Of a stretch of DNA of 64,000 nucleotides, positions 1-11,063 are shown one piece after another. A program made the position numbers and the translations under genes. The DNA is from Paraherbaspirillum soli (GTDB lineage: Bacteria; Pseudomonadota; Gammaproteobacteria; Burkholderiales; Burkholderiaceae_D), in NCBI RefSeq assembly GCF_042654985.1, contig NZ_JBHSMT010000008.1:372001-436000 (forward strand). Reading direction: 5' to 3'. The notes below the pieces were generated by a model. The model saw nothing but the letters and a program-made list of their open reading frames with translations, had not been told where the DNA came from and did no database searches. Every line of letters begins with the position of its first letter. The stretch's first letter is position 1.

Positions 1-989
1 TGATCGCCAAAATAGATCAGGCTGCCGACCTTGGCGCGCAGCGCATCGGGCGCGGCGTTGTCGCTCTGCATCAGCTGAATCCGCTCCGGCCGAATGCAGC
101 CGACCACCGCCTGATTGACGCTGGCGCGGTTGGCATTGACCCCGGTCAGTACGGCGCCGTGCGGCAGACGCAAGGTTCCGGATTCGCCGTCGGTAGTTGC
201 GAGCACGCCGTGCAAGCGGTTGTTGTCGCCGATAAAACCGGCGACGAATTGATTGTCGGGATATTCGTACAGGCGATCGACCGCCGCCAGTTGCTGGATG
301 ATGCCCTGGTCGAACACGGCCACCCGGTCCGACATGGTCAGCGCTTCGCTTTGATCATGGGTGACGTAGACAAAGGTGACGCCGAGCCGTTGATGCAGGG
401 CTTTCAGTTCGAGCTGCATGTGCTCGCGCAACTGTTTGTCAAGCGCGCCCAACGGTTCATCCATCAACACCAGTTTGGGATCGAACACCAATGCCCGCGC
501 CAGTGCGATGCGCTGCTGCTGGCCGCCGGACAGCTGGGCCGGATAACGATCGCCGAACTTGCCCATCTGGACCATGTCGAGCGCCTGCCTGACCCGGTCG
601 GCACGCCGGCCGCGATGGATGCGGCGCACCCGCAATGGATAGGCGACGTTCTGCGCCACCGTCATGTGCGGAAACAGCGCGTAATTCTGGAACACCATGC
701 CGATGTTGCGCCGGTGCGGCGGCACCTTGTTAAGCAACTGGCCGTCCAGCCGGATTTCGCCGCCGGTCGGAAACTCGAAGCCGGCCAGCATCATCAGGCA
801 GGTGGTCTTGCCGGAGCCGGATGGGCCCAACAAGGTCAGGAACTCGCCGCGCCTGATCTCCAGATTCAGGTCTTTGACGACCAGGTTCTCGCCGTCATAG
901 GTTTTCTTGACGTGGGAAAACTGCACCAGTGCGTCGCTGGTATTAGCCGCACCAAGTGCGCAATGGGCGGCGATGTTTTCTTGTTTCAA
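1..989 (-). CDS. Polyamine-type ABC transporter ATP-binding protein (3' end off the left edge)
   Basis: Nucleotide-binding subunit of an importer of the PotA/PotG (spermidine/putrescine) class, acting on the inner face of the cytoplasmic membrane. The visible 329 residues contain Walker A GPSGSGKT (residues 55-62), the signature LSGGQQQRIALARAL, Walker B LVLMDEP and the following switch His. The beginning of a C-terminal TOBE-like part is cut by the window edge. The start is a TTG at 989, chosen because AGGAG lies 6 bases upstream and no ATG fits the N-terminus. It lies 36 bp after gabT on the same strand, so it is probably co-transcribed and may feed putrescine or GABA to it. Substrate is inferred from context; the permeases would lie further left. 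Confidence 0.85.
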   Translation of the reverse strand, partial: MKQENIAAHCALGAANTSDALVQFSHVKKTYDGENLVVKDLNLEIRRGEFLTLLGPSGSGKTTCLMMLAGFEFPTGGEIRLDGQLLNKVPPHRRNIGMVFQNYALFPHMTVAQNVAYPLRVRRIHRGRRADRVRQALDMVQMGKFGDRYPAQLSGGQQQRIALARALVFDPKLVLMDEPLGALDKQLREHMQLELKALHQRLGVTFVYVTHDQSEALTMSDRVAVFDQGIIQQLAAVDRLYEYPDNQFVAGFIGDNNRLHGVLATTDGESGTLRLPHGAVLTGVNANRASVNQAVVGCIRPERIQLMQSDNAAPDALRAKVGSLIYFGD

Positions 990-1025
990 CTTGATCTCCT
1001 GCCAAAGATGGAATGGCGGCGGCTC

Positions 1026-2369
1026 TCAGGTCGAGGCGGAAGCCGCGGCGACGGTTTTCATCGCCGCCCGCAGAATGCCCAGCGCCTCGTCCATCAAGCC
1101 ATCCTCGATGGTCAACGGAAACAAGAAGCGGATGGCATTGCCGTAGACCCCGCAAGTCAGCAAGAGCAAGCCGTTGTTCAGCGCCTCGGCCTGCACCCGC
1201 CTGGCAAAGTCGGGATCCGCCTGACGCGTGCCCGGTCGCATGAATTCAAGCGCGACCATCGCGCCCAGGCCGCGTATCTCGGCAATCTGCGGTACCTCGT
1301 CGCGCAGGCTTTCCAGCGCGTGCTTCAGCTTTTTACCGAGCAGGTTGGCGCGCTCGACCAGCTGTTCTTCTTCGATCACATCCAGCACCGCCAACGCCGA
1401 CGCCACTGCCAGCGGATTGCCGGCATAGGTGCCGCCAAGACCGCCGGGCGCTGCCGCATCCATGATCTCGGCCCGTCCGCACACGGCCGACAGCGGCATG
1501 CCGCCGGCCAGGCTCTTGGCCATCGTCATCAGGTCGGGAATCACCGCGTAATGTTCGATAGCGAACAGCTTGCCGGTGCGGGCGAAACCGGTTTGCACTT
1601 CATCCACGATCAGCAAAATGCCCTGCTCGTCGCACAGCTTGCGCAAGGCCTGCATGAACTCGAACGGGGCCGCATAAAAGCCGCCCTCGCCTTGCACCGG
1701 TTCCAGGATGATCGCCGCCACCCGCTGCGGATCGACATCGGCTTTGAACAGCGATTGCAACGCGGCCAGCGCGGCGTCGCTGCTGACGCCATGCAGCGCG
1801 ACCGGGAACGGCGCGTGATACACCTCGCTCGGGAACGGTCCGAAACCGACCTTGTACGGCACCACTTTGCCGGTCAGCGCCATGCCCATCATGGTGCGGC
1901 CGTGGAACGCCCCGGAGAACGCGATGACGGCGGTGCGGCCGGTCGCGGCGCGGGCAATCTTGACCGCATTTTCGACCGCCTCGGCGCCGGTGGAAAAGAA
2001 CGCGGTCTTCTTGGCATGGCTGCCCGGCGTAACGGCGTTGATGCGCTCCGCCAGTTCGACATAGCCGGCGTACGGCACGATCTGATACGCAGTATGGGTG
2101 AATTTGCCGAGTTGCTGCTGGATCGCGGCCACCAGCTTCGGATGGCGGTGGCCGGTATTCAGGACGGCGATGCCGGCCGCGAAATCGATATACCGACGGC
2201 CTTCGACGTCCCAGATTTCCGCGTTCAACGCGTGCGATGCGTAGAAGTCGCACATGACGCCGACGCCGCGCGGAGTCGCCGCGTTTTTTCGTTGCTGCAG
2301 TTCGGCGTTGCTGAGATTGGCGAGAGTTGATGCGGTGGCCTGGATTGCCTGAACCCCGTCGTTTTTCAT
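1026..2369 (-). CDS. gabT: 4-aminobutyrate aminotransferase
   Basis: Class III PLP-dependent aminotransferase of 447 residues. It transfers the amino group of GABA to 2-oxoglutarate, giving succinate semialdehyde and glutamate. Visible features are the phosphate-binding STGAEAVENA (126-135), the cofactor Asp in VDEVQTGF (Asp256) and the Schiff-base Lys285 in MAKSLAGGMP. Length is close to GabT/PuuE (about 425-450). It is transcribed away from a MocR/GabR-type regulator that starts 94 bp upstream, the classic gabTD-gabR arrangement, and is followed by a polyamine-type ABC ATPase. No succinate-semialdehyde dehydrogenase gene is visible next to it. Other omega-amino acid substrates such as 5-aminovalerate are possible. 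Confidence 0.9.
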   Translation of the reverse strand: MKNDGVQAIQATASTLANLSNAELQQRKNAATPRGVGVMCDFYASHALNAEIWDVEGRRYIDFAAGIAVLNTGHRHPKLVAAIQQQLGKFTHTAYQIVPYAGYVELAERINAVTPGSHAKKTAFFSTGAEAVENAVKIARAATGRTAVIAFSGAFHGRTMMGMALTGKVVPYKVGFGPFPSEVYHAPFPVALHGVSSDAALAALQSLFKADVDPQRVAAIILEPVQGEGGFYAAPFEFMQALRKLCDEQGILLIVDEVQTGFARTGKLFAIEHYAVIPDLMTMAKSLAGGMPLSAVCGRAEIMDAAAPGGLGGTYAGNPLAVASALAVLDVIEEEQLVERANLLGKKLKHALESLRDEVPQIAEIRGLGAMVALEFMRPGTRQADPDFARRVQAEALNNGLLLLTCGVYGNAIRFLFPLTIEDGLMDEALGILRAAMKTVAAASAST

Positions 2370-2463
2370 ATTGGCTCCGTAGTATTTGTTATTCGCTTTG
2401 CAATACTACGGCCGTCGTGGCTCTAGAATATAGAGCCAATTTCAATTTTCTGATGGAGCCACT
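2370..2463. promoter_or_regulatory. Divergent gabT/gabR control region with nested inverted repeats
   Basis: This 94-bp gap carries both promoters and three perfect inverted repeats. CCGTAGTATT at 2377-2386 pairs with AATACTACGG at 2402-2411. TGGCTCTA at 2418-2425 pairs with TAGAGCCA at 2431-2438. ATTGGCTC at 2370-2377 pairs with GAGCCAAT at 2433-2440. These are likely operators of the adjacent MocR-type regulator (inference). Confidence 0.55.
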
Positions 2464-3951
2464 TTGCGCATCGCTTCGCTGACCGACTTTTTGCTGATGC
2501 GCATCGAGCGCGGCGCCGGCGGTACGCCTCTCAACCGCCAGATTTATCAGGCCATCCGCGAAGCCATCCTGTCGCAGCTTCTGCCGGCGGGCTGGCAATT
2601 GCCGTCATCGCGCGATCTGGCGCGCGAGTTGGGCATCTCGCGCAACACGGCGACTTACGCTTACGAACAATTGATTGCCGAAGGCTATCTGGAGACCCGC
2701 ACCGGCGCCGGCACCTTCATTGCCGACACCACGCCGGACCGGATTCCCGAGCTCGGGTCAAACCAGCCGCCGCTGACCGATCCGAGCGGCGAGTCCGAAC
2801 TGTCGGCGCAAGGCGCGCAATTAATCCAGCAAGCCGGGGTCAGCGATTTGCAATGGGGCGCGTTCATGCCCGGCGTGCCGGACGTGACGCTGTTCCCGCA
2901 CAAGATCTGGAGCCGCTTGCAAAACAAGCACTGGCGCCGCTCACGCCCCGAGCTGCTGACGTACGGCGATGCCGGCGGCTACCTGCCGCTGCGCGCGGCG
3001 GTGGCCGACTATCTGCGCATGGCGCGCTCGGTCAACTGCAATGCCGCTCAGGTGATCATTACCACCGGCATCCATCAATCGCTGGATATCGTGGTCAAGC
3101 TGCTGGGCGAACACGGCGATAGCGCCTGGGTCGAAGATCCTTGCTACTGGGGCACCCGCAGCGTGCTCAACTCGCTTGGCATCAAGCCGGTGGCGATTCC
3201 GGTGGATGCCGAAGGGATGCGCATGCGCCAGGCCGATTTGCTGCAGCCGCCGCGCTTTATCTGCGCCTCGCCGTCGCATCAATATCCGCTCGGGATGGTG
3301 ATGAGCCTGTCGCGGCGGCGCATGCTGCTGGAGTATGCGGCGAGCCGCAAAGTCTGGATCATCGAAGACGATTACGACAGCGAGTTCCGTTACGGCAGCC
3401 GGCCGCTGGCATCGTTGCAAGGTATGGATAGACATGAGCGCGTGCTGTACATGGGCACCTTCAGCAAGACCATGTTTCCCGGTTTGCGGATCGGTTTTCT
3501 GGTGGTGCCGGAAGCACTGGCCGGCGCGTTTGCCACCGGCGTCTCCGAACTGTATCGCGGCAGCCAGGTATTCATGCAGGCGATCATGGCCGACTTCATG
3601 AGCGAAGGTCATTTTGCTTCGCATATCCGACGCATGCGGCTGCTGTATGCGGAGCGCCTGCAACTGTTGCAAGCCGCCATCGCGCATCACTTCGATGAGC
3701 GCATCACGCTGACCGGCGGCGAAGCCGGCCTGCATCTGACGCTAGGCTTGCCGGCACAATGCGACGACCTCGCCATCAGCCGCGCCGCGCGTGCGGCCGG
3801 CATCGTGGCAAGGCCATTGTCGCGCTATTACATGAGCGCGGATTCGGCACACAATGGTTTGCTGCTGGGTTATGCCTGCGTGCCGAATGAACAGATCGGC
3901 CCCGCATTCGACCGGCTGGCGAACATTATCAAGGCGCATTGGAGATGTTGA
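2464..3951 (+). CDS. MocR-subfamily (GntR-type) regulator, GabR-like
   Basis: A 495-residue fusion of an N-terminal GntR winged helix-turn-helix (about 20-88, with RDLARELGISRNTATYAYEQL) to a fold-type I aminotransferase-like domain (about 130-490). The PLP Lys335 lies in GTFSKTMFPGLRIG. GabR proteins use PLP plus GABA as a signal to activate gabT. The start is a TTG at 2464 with GGAG about seven bases upstream; it places the winged helix at its usual distance from the N-terminus. It is divergent from gabT across a palindrome-rich gap, so it probably controls gabT and itself. PdxR or TauR-type regulation of another pathway cannot be excluded, but the neighbour favours GABA. Confidence 0.82.
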   Translation: MRIASLTDFLLMRIERGAGGTPLNRQIYQAIREAILSQLLPAGWQLPSSRDLARELGISRNTATYAYEQLIAEGYLETRTGAGTFIADTTPDRIPELGSNQPPLTDPSGESELSAQGAQLIQQAGVSDLQWGAFMPGVPDVTLFPHKIWSRLQNKHWRRSRPELLTYGDAGGYLPLRAAVADYLRMARSVNCNAAQVIITTGIHQSLDIVVKLLGEHGDSAWVEDPCYWGTRSVLNSLGIKPVAIPVDAEGMRMRQADLLQPPRFICASPSHQYPLGMVMSLSRRRMLLEYAASRKVWIIEDDYDSEFRYGSRPLASLQGMDRHERVLYMGTFSKTMFPGLRIGFLVVPEALAGAFATGVSELYRGSQVFMQAIMADFMSEGHFASHIRRMRLLYAERLQLLQAAIAHHFDERITLTGGEAGLHLTLGLPAQCDDLAISRAARAAGIVARPLSRYYMSADSAHNGLLLGYACVPNEQIGPAFDRLANIIKAHWRC

Positions 3952-3964
3952 TTGCGACAGGCTG

Positions 3965-4777
3965 CTAAACCAGGGTGACGGACTTCTTCGCCTGCTTGCT
4001 TTTCTTGCCCGCGTGCAGTTGCGCAGCCACCGCCGTTGCCAGCTGCCGCGCCCATAGCGCGACGCCGTTGGCCGACGGATGATAGCCATCCGATGCCATC
4101 AGTGTTTGGTCGTTGATATCGATCAGCATCGGCACCCGCATCACGCGCAGGCGTTTCGCTTCGCGCGGCAAGGTGGCGATCAAACGCTCCGCGGTTTCAT
4201 CCAGCGCCTTGCCTTTCAAGCCGAGCACATAACGCAGCGGCTGCGGCAACGCCGGAAAAGCATGGATCGGCGGCACCCCGGAAACCACGATCAAGCCGGG
4301 CGAGGCGCGCGCCTGCAAGTCCTGTATCAGTTGCAGCAATTCGGCCCGATAGCGCCGGCAGGAGCGGAAGGCGGTGGTGTCATTGACCCCAAATGCGATC
4401 AGCGCGATGTCGACTTTCTGGGTCGGCGTTTGCGGCAGCATGCTCTTGAGCGCCATGCTCAGGGTCGCGCCGTTCTGGCCGACCGCCTGCCACGTCACCG
4501 GACGCCCCAGCCGCACCGCCAGCGCCGCTGCGAACTGGCCGGTGATCGCCTCGTAGTGGGTAGCGACGCCGACCCCGGCGACCGGCGATTCGCCGATGGT
4601 CAGCAACTGCAGCGGCCGTTGCGGTTCGTCGGCGCCGCCCTGGGTGACCTGCGCCTGGCCGATGGTCGGCCCCATTGCTTCAGGCAAGCGCGGCGTGATC
4701 CGGCGCGTGCGACGGCCTTGCACAATCAACCATGGCAACAACGGCAATGCAATCAGTTCGGGCAACCAGCGACGCAC
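3965..4777 (-). CDS. SGNH/GDSL-type hydrolase, membrane anchored
   Basis: A 270-residue esterase/lipase-like protein of the SGNH fold. Block I is GESPVAG with nucleophile Ser64 (GES instead of the more common GDS). Block II Gly is in GQNGAT (about 103), block III is FGVNDTT with Asn132, and block V is DGYHPSANG with Asp230 and His233, so the catalytic set is complete. The N-terminus (about 5-20) is a short hydrophobic stretch that could be an uncleaved signal anchor. The C-terminus is Lys-rich (KKSKQAKKS). Convergent with the regulator, with only 13 bp between stops. The substrate cannot be deduced. Confidence 0.75.
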   Translation of the reverse strand: MRRWLPELIALPLLPWLIVQGRRTRRITPRLPEAMGPTIGQAQVTQGGADEPQRPLQLLTIGESPVAGVGVATHYEAITGQFAAALAVRLGRPVTWQAVGQNGATLSMALKSMLPQTPTQKVDIALIAFGVNDTTAFRSCRRYRAELLQLIQDLQARASPGLIVVSGVPPIHAFPALPQPLRYVLGLKGKALDETAERLIATLPREAKRLRVMRVPMLIDINDQTLMASDGYHPSANGVALWARQLATAVAAQLHAGKKSKQAKKSVTLV

Positions 4778-4865
4778 TTCAAGTCTCCTTTATTTTCCTT
4801 TGGGCAACCAATGATAGTAATACAATCCTTTGCGTCATTTCGATCTTTTATGTTGAAAGAGCCTT

Positions 4866-5672
4866 CTATTTGATCACCAGCCCGCTCAACTCCGGCTTCG
4901 GTTCTGGCAGCGCCAGCTTCAAATCGTTCAACGTTTCCAGCACGATGCTGGCAATCGCCAGGTTGCGGTGGGTCTTGGAATTGGCCGGGATCAGGTACCA
5001 GGGCGCATGGTCGGCATCGGTGGCTTGCATCGCTTGTCCGAACAGTTGTTGATAAGCGTCCCAGTATTTGCGTTCTTCCAGGTCCTGCATGTCGAATTTC
5101 CAGTGCTTGCTTGGATCGTCGATGCGCTCTTGCAAACGGCTGCGCTGTTCGTCTTTCGAGATATGCAGCAGACATTTGATAATGGTGGTGCCGGTTTCGG
5201 CCAGCATCCGTTCGAAGTCGCAAATCTGGGCGTAACGGCGCTGGCATTCGGAGTCGTCGATCCAGTCATGCACCCGGGTCACCAGTACGTCTTCGTAGTG
5301 ACTGCGGTTGAAGACCGCGATCTCGCCTTTTTGCGGGACTTGCTGGTGGACCCGCCACAGATAATCGTGGGCCAGCTCGATGCTGCTGGGCGCCTTGAAG
5401 CTGACGATGCGGATGCCTTGCGGATTGACGCCGCTGAACACCCCGTTCACCGTGCCATCCTTGCCGCTGGTGTCTATGCCCTGCAATACCACCAGCAATT
5501 TATGCTGCTGACCGGCGTAGAGGATTTCCTGCTGCACGCCGATTTGGGCTGCCAGTTCGGCTACTTGCTCCTTGTCCTTGGTCTTGTCGCCGCCGGAGAG
5601 CGGCTTTTGTTCGGCGTCCTGATCCTTGATCCTGGTTTGTTTGGTGACGCGAAATTGCTTGATGGCTTTCAT
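4866..5672 (-). CDS. Polyphosphate kinase 2 family protein
   Basis: A single-domain PPK2 of 268 residues, which transfers phosphate between polyphosphate and nucleotides in the cytoplasm. Family hallmarks are Walker A GIDTSGKDG (65-73, Lys71), the lid-region segment FNRSHYEDVLVTRVH, and APWYLIPANSKTHRNLAI near the C-terminus. The conserved SGVNPQG after the P-loop is common in class III PPK2 enzymes, which can phosphorylate both AMP and ADP, but I cannot assign the class safely. The N-terminal 40 residues are charged and poorly conserved. Upstream, on the same strand, is a CoA-binding domain gene 52 bp away. Downstream of the stop at 4866 I see no clear terminator. Confidence 0.88.
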   Translation of the reverse strand: MKAIKQFRVTKQTRIKDQDAEQKPLSGGDKTKDKEQVAELAAQIGVQQEILYAGQQHKLLVVLQGIDTSGKDGTVNGVFSGVNPQGIRIVSFKAPSSIELAHDYLWRVHQQVPQKGEIAVFNRSHYEDVLVTRVHDWIDDSECQRRYAQICDFERMLAETGTTIIKCLLHISKDEQRSRLQERIDDPSKHWKFDMQDLEERKYWDAYQQLFGQAMQATDADHAPWYLIPANSKTHRNLAIASIVLETLNDLKLALPEPKPELSGLVIK

Positions 5673-5724
5673 TGCGTTCTCCGGTCGTGGATGTTCTGCT
5701 TATTGCGCTATGGTGCTGCAGCGC

Positions 5725-6165
5725 TCACAACACGCCATGAAAATTACCCAGCGAGTGTTCGATCTTGATGCAGTGATCCATCACCACCTGTAGACCAGCG
5801 GCGCGTGCTTTGACGGCGGCGGCCTCATTGACGATGCCGAGTTGCATCCAGACGCACGATGCGCCGATGGCTATCGCCTGATCGACGACAGGCGGAATGT
5901 CTTCACTCCTGCGAAAACAGTCGACGATATCGATTTTCAAGTTATCCACAGCCAGCGCCTGGCTTGCCTGCAACAGGTCGCTATAGCAGCGCTCCCCCAG
6001 GACCTCGGTGCCGGCATACATCGGATTGACCGGGATGATGCGGTAGCCGTGTTCTTGCAAATAACTCGCGACTTCGAAGCTGGGACGATCCGGCTTGCGG
6101 GACAAGCCCACGACTGCTATTAGCGGATTTTTGGAAAGTGTGTTTGACGTCGATGCAGCAGACAT
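5725..6165 (-). CDS. CoA-binding domain protein (YccU-like)
   Basis: A 146-residue Rossmann-fold protein of the single-domain CoA-binding family related to the N-terminal domain of succinyl-CoA synthetase alpha. The start of the domain reads IAVVGLSRKPDRPSFEV, followed by GYRIIPVNP and, near the end, VVMDHCIKIEH. The ATG at 6165 was chosen over a longer reading from 6294 because GAGG precedes it at good distance and the extension would run through the ATP synthase terminator. Role is unknown; members bind CoA but have no defined pathway. It contains one isolated DnaA box-like TTATCCACA on the opposite strand. Confidence 0.8.
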   Translation of the reverse strand: MSAASTSNTLSKNPLIAVVGLSRKPDRPSFEVASYLQEHGYRIIPVNPMYAGTEVLGERCYSDLLQASQALAVDNLKIDIVDCFRRSEDIPPVVDQAIAIGASCVWMQLGIVNEAAAVKARAAGLQVVMDHCIKIEHSLGNFHGVL

Positions 6166-6250
6166 ATTTACCTCGGATGGTGGGTGGGGTGCTGACAAGA
6201 TGAGCGTAAATATATCCGAGAACCTCGGCACAGTTTGAAAACCGTTCGGC

Positions 6251-6285
6251 CAACAAAAAAGGCAGCCGAAGCTGCCCTTTTCTGT
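6251..6285 (-). terminator. Rho-independent terminator of the atp operon
   Basis: GGCAGC at 6261-6266 and GCTGCC at 6271-6276 form a six-pair stem with a tetraloop. On the minus strand the stem is followed by TTTTTTG. It lies 20 bp past the atpC stop. The other side also has four T's, so it could work in both directions. Confidence 0.85.
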
Positions 6286-6305
6286 TGTCATCATTGCTGC
6301 CGGGC

Positions 6306-6731
6306 TTAGTGCCCTTTGTGACGCAATCTCCGAATCGCGGCCAATTGCGCAATCGCGGCGGACAATTCTGCCTGCGCTTTTGCGTAATCAATCACGGCGT
6401 CCTTATTGGCCAAAGCTTCTTCGGCCAGACGTTTGGCTTCGGTCGCCTTCGCTTCGTCGAGGTCGGCGCCGCGAATCGCGGTGTCGGCCAGCACGGTAAC
6501 GTTGTCCGGCTGCACTTCGAGCAAACCGCCGGCAACGAACACGAATTCGTCCTGTGCCTGGCCCGCCACCTTGATGCGTACAGCACCCGGCTTGATGCGC
6601 GTCATCAGCGGCGTATGGCGAGGATAAATCCCCAGCTCGCCCGATTCGCCCGGCAACGCGACGAATTCGGCTTCGCCGGAGAAGATCAACTCTTCCGCCG
6701 AGACCACATCAACGTGAATAGTTTGTGCCAT
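6306..6731 (-). CDS. atpC: ATP synthase F1 subunit epsilon
   Basis: Epsilon subunit (141 residues) of the F1 rotor stalk, linking gamma to the c-ring and modulating ATP hydrolysis. The N-terminal beta-sandwich reads [17 protein letters not shown] and contains the typical [14 protein letters not shown]; a C-terminal helical hairpin follows (about 85-141). Length is standard. It is the last gene of the atp operon, 161 bp after atpD, and is followed 20 bp later by a strong terminator. The unusually wide atpD-atpC gap is GC-rich and holds no gene that I can support. Confidence 0.97.
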   Translation of the reverse strand: MAQTIHVDVVSAEELIFSGEAEFVALPGESGELGIYPRHTPLMTRIKPGAVRIKVAGQAQDEFVFVAGGLLEVQPDNVTVLADTAIRGADLDEAKATEAKRLAEEALANKDAVIDYAKAQAELSAAIAQLAAIRRLRHKGH

Positions 6732-6892
6732 GTTAGATCCTTTTATTCCATGAGTTCACTGACCGGGAAGCGGTACCGGCTTTACGCAATCGGCGTTGCA
6801 GCTGGCGCCGTGAACGCCGACGGTACGCATGTCGGCAAGCTCACAGCGGCGGCGCTGCAGCGCGGATGTCGAAATCCCGCGCCGCTTGCCGA

Positions 6893-8443
<1,551 letters not shown>

Positions 8444-8444
8444 T

Positions 8445-8502
8445 CAGTTGGGGACAGAGTAATTCGCCGCGCTACGGCGGCTCTTAAACTCTGTCCCGCA
8501 AT
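8445..8502. repeat. 58-bp palindromic element (atpG-atpD gap)
   Basis: A well-preserved copy. The outer arms GGGACAGAGT and ACTCTGTCCC are inverted repeats and the centre GCCGCGCTACGGCGGC is nearly palindromic. Related copies occur at 9406, 11227, 11285, 53085, 53152, 62808 and 62903, so it is a dispersed family. Confidence 0.85.
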
Positions 8503-8514
8503 AAATTAGCTAGA

Positions 8515-9387
8515 CTAGACAGCAGCCGCACCCGCGACGATCTCGGACAATTCCTTGGTAATCGCAGCTTGACGGGTCTTGTTGTAGACCAGTTTCAGCT
8601 CGCCGATCACGTTGCCTGCGTTGTCGCTAGCCGACTTCATCGCCACCATCCGCGCCGATTGCTCGGACGCCATGTTTTCGGCGACAGCCTGGTAAATCAG
8701 CGCTTCCACATAACGCACCAGCAACTCGTCGATCACGCTCTGGACGTCCGGCTCGTAGATGTAATCCCATGCATGGGCACCTTCTTTGTCGGCTTCCAGG
8801 CGATCGCTCGACAAGGGCAGCAATTGATGCAGAATCGGTTCCTGTTTCATCGTATTGATGAACTTGGTGTACACGATGTAGACCGCGTCCAGACGACCTT
8901 CTTGATAAGCGTCGAGCAGTACTTTGACTGGCCCGATCAGCTTGTCCAGATGCGGTGTGTCACCCAGTTGCACTGCATGCGACACCACCTTGGCGCCGAT
9001 GCGATGCAGGAAACCCAGACCCTTGTTGCCGATTGCGACTGCTTCGACCTTATTGCCTTGCGTTTCCAACTCACGCAGCTTGCCGGTCAGCAGACGCAAG
9101 GAGTTGGTATTCATACCGCCGCACAGACCCTTGTCGGTCGTGACAACGATGAAACCAACCGTCTTGGATTTGTCCTGCTTGACCATGAACGGATGCGTGT
9201 ACTCCGGATTGGCTTGCGACAAGTTAGAGGCGATATTACGAATCTTGTCACTGTAGGGACGTGCCGCATGCATCCGGTCTTGCGCCTTGCGCATTTTGGA
9301 CGCAGCGACCATTTCCATCGCCTTGGTGATCTTCTTCGTATTTTCTACGCTCTTGATCTTGCCACGTATCTCTTTACCTGTAGCCAT
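8515..9387 (-). CDS. atpG: ATP synthase F1 subunit gamma
   Basis: Central shaft gamma subunit (290 residues) that turns inside the alpha3beta3 ring. The N-terminal helix starts [27 protein letters not shown] and the C-terminal helix has the conserved [13 protein letters not shown] followed by [17 protein letters not shown], as in all gamma subunits. [10 protein letters not shown] is in the Rossmann-like middle part. Length is standard. Lies between atpA and atpD, but both gaps contain inserted palindromic repeats, unlike the tight spacing usual for this operon. Confidence 0.98.
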   Translation of the reverse strand: MATGKEIRGKIKSVENTKKITKAMEMVAASKMRKAQDRMHAARPYSDKIRNIASNLSQANPEYTHPFMVKQDKSKTVGFIVVTTDKGLCGGMNTNSLRLLTGKLRELETQGNKVEAVAIGNKGLGFLHRIGAKVVSHAVQLGDTPHLDKLIGPVKVLLDAYQEGRLDAVYIVYTKFINTMKQEPILHQLLPLSSDRLEADKEGAHAWDYIYEPDVQSVIDELLVRYVEALIYQAVAENMASEQSARMVAMKSASDNAGNVIGELKLVYNKTRQAAITKELSEIVAGAAAV

Positions 9388-9405
9388 GCGTATTCCTCAT
9401 TACTT

Positions 9406-9463
9406 AGTTGGGGACCGAGTCATTCGCCGCATTACGACGGCTCTTGAACTTTGTCCCGCAATT
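9406..9463. repeat. 58-bp palindromic element (atpA-atpG gap)
   Basis: AGTTGGGGACCGAGT at the left and ACTTTGTCCCGCAATT at the right form the imperfect outer arms, in the same orientation as the copies at 8331 and 8445. It fills most of the 105-bp gap between atpA and atpG. Confidence 0.8.
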
Positions 9464-9492
9464 GTTAAGGATCACTCCTTGCTCCAGTTAGA

Positions 9493-11034
9493 TTAAGCCG
9501 TGAACGATTTCTTGAAGTCGGTGACGGCAGCCGACAGAGCTGCTTCAGCATCCTTGTCGAGTTGCTTGCTGTCTTCGATCTTCTGTAGCAACGCTGCGTG
9601 GCTGGTCTTCATGAAGTTGTGCAGGCCGCTTTCGAATGCCAGCACTTGCTTGACTTCGATGCTGTCCACAAAACCCTTGTTGACGGCGAACAGTGACACT
9701 GCCATCAGCGAAATCGACAGCGGCGAGTATTGTGCTTGCTTCAGCAATTCGGTCACGCGTGCGCCGCGGTCCAGCTGCTTGCGGGTCGCTTCGTCGAGGT
9801 CGGAAGCGAACTGCGCAAACGCGGCCAGCTCACGATACTGCGCCAAGTCGGTACGGATACCGCCGGACAGGTTTTTGATGACCTTGGTCTGAGCAGCGCC
9901 ACCGACGCGCGACACCGAGATACCGGCGTTGATCGCAGGACGGATACCGGCGTTGAACAATGAAGTTTCCAGGAAGATCTGACCGTCGGTAATCGAAATC
10001 ACGTTGGTCGGAACGAAAGCGGAAACGTCGCCAGCTTGAGTTTCAATGATAGGCAATGCTGTCAGCGAACCGGTCTTGCCCTTGACTTCACCTTTGGTGA
10101 AGGCTTCGACGTAGTCCGGGTTGACGCGCGCTGCGCGTTCCAGCAGGCGGCTGTGCAGGTAGAACACGTCGCCAGGATAAGCTTCACGGCCTGGTGGACG
10201 GCGCAGCAGCAGCGACACTTGACGATACGCGACAGCTTGCTTGGACAGATCGTCATACACGATCAGCGCGTCTTCGCCGCGGTCACGGAAATATTCGCCC
10301 ATGGCGCAGCCGGAGTAGGCCGATACGTATTGCATCGCAGCCGATTCGGAAGCCGAGGCGGCGACCACGATGGTGTATTCCATCGCGTTGTGTGCTTCCA
10401 GCGAACGCACGATGTTCTTGATCGACGACGCTTTTTGACCGATAGCGACGTAGATACATGTCACGCCCTGGCCTTTTTGATTGATGATCGCATCAATCGC
10501 CACGGCGGTTTTACCGGTTTGACGGTCGCCGATGATCAATTCACGTTGACCACGGCCAATCGGCACCATCGAGTCGATCGACTTGATGCCGGTTTGCATT
10601 GGCTGGGAAACTGATTGACGGGCAATAACGCCCGGTGCGATTTTTTCGATCGGGGCGGTCAACTTGGCGTTGATCGGGCCCTTGCCGTCGATAGGCTGAC
10701 CCAGTGCATTGACTACGCGGCCGCGCAGTTCAGGGCCGATTGGCACTTCCAGGATACGGCCGGTGCATTTAACCGTGTCGCCTTCGGAAATGTGCTCGTA
10801 GTCGCCCAAAATAACGGCGCCGACCGAGTCACGCTCCAGATTCAGCGCGAGGCCGAAGGTATTGCCTGGGAATTCCAGCATCTCACCTTGCATCACGTCA
10901 GACAGACCATAGATACGGCAGATACCGTCGGACACGGAAATAACCGTGCCTTGATTGCGAATCTCAGCGGTATCGCCAAGGCCTTGAATCCGGCTCTTGA
11001 TCACTTCGCTGATTTCAGACGCGTTGAGTTGCAT
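9493..11034 (-). CDS. atpA: ATP synthase F1 subunit alpha
   Basis: Non-catalytic nucleotide-binding alpha subunit (513 residues). Walker A GDRQTGKT is at 169-176; IGQKASS, Walker B region [17 protein letters not shown] and the alpha-specific [22 protein letters not shown] are present, as is the Arg finger region (ISVSRVGG). Length matches the family (513 in E. coli). The N-terminus [16 protein letters not shown] is typical. It is followed by a repeat-containing gap and atpG, and preceded by a 318-bp gap rich in repeats separating it from atpH. Confidence 0.98.
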   Translation of the reverse strand: MQLNASEISEVIKSRIQGLGDTAEIRNQGTVISVSDGICRIYGLSDVMQGEMLEFPGNTFGLALNLERDSVGAVILGDYEHISEGDTVKCTGRILEVPIGPELRGRVVNALGQPIDGKGPINAKLTAPIEKIAPGVIARQSVSQPMQTGIKSIDSMVPIGRGQRELIIGDRQTGKTAVAIDAIINQKGQGVTCIYVAIGQKASSIKNIVRSLEAHNAMEYTIVVAASASESAAMQYVSAYSGCAMGEYFRDRGEDALIVYDDLSKQAVAYRQVSLLLRRPPGREAYPGDVFYLHSRLLERAARVNPDYVEAFTKGEVKGKTGSLTALPIIETQAGDVSAFVPTNVISITDGQIFLETSLFNAGIRPAINAGISVSRVGGAAQTKVIKNLSGGIRTDLAQYRELAAFAQFASDLDEATRKQLDRGARVTELLKQAQYSPLSISLMAVSLFAVNKGFVDSIEVKQVLAFESGLHNFMKTSHAALLQKIEDSKQLDKDAEAALSAAVTDFKKSFTA

Positions 11035-11063
11035 ATTAACTCCTAAAATTATTCTCTTTGATG

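Noticed and set aside
159..2330. 723-codon plus-strand frame across the ABC ATPase and gabT
   Set aside because: It spans two real minus-strand genes and their gap; the product is Gln/His/Arg-rich with no family resemblance.
5942..5950. Isolated TTATCCACA in the CoA-binding protein gene
   Set aside because: A single match is expected by chance in 64 kb, with no AT tract or second box nearby. The same holds for TGTGGATAA at 34519-34527.
6732..6892. Possible small gene in the atpC-atpD gap
   Set aside because: The frame that crosses it runs antisense through atpC, has no start signal here and no similarity to a known product.
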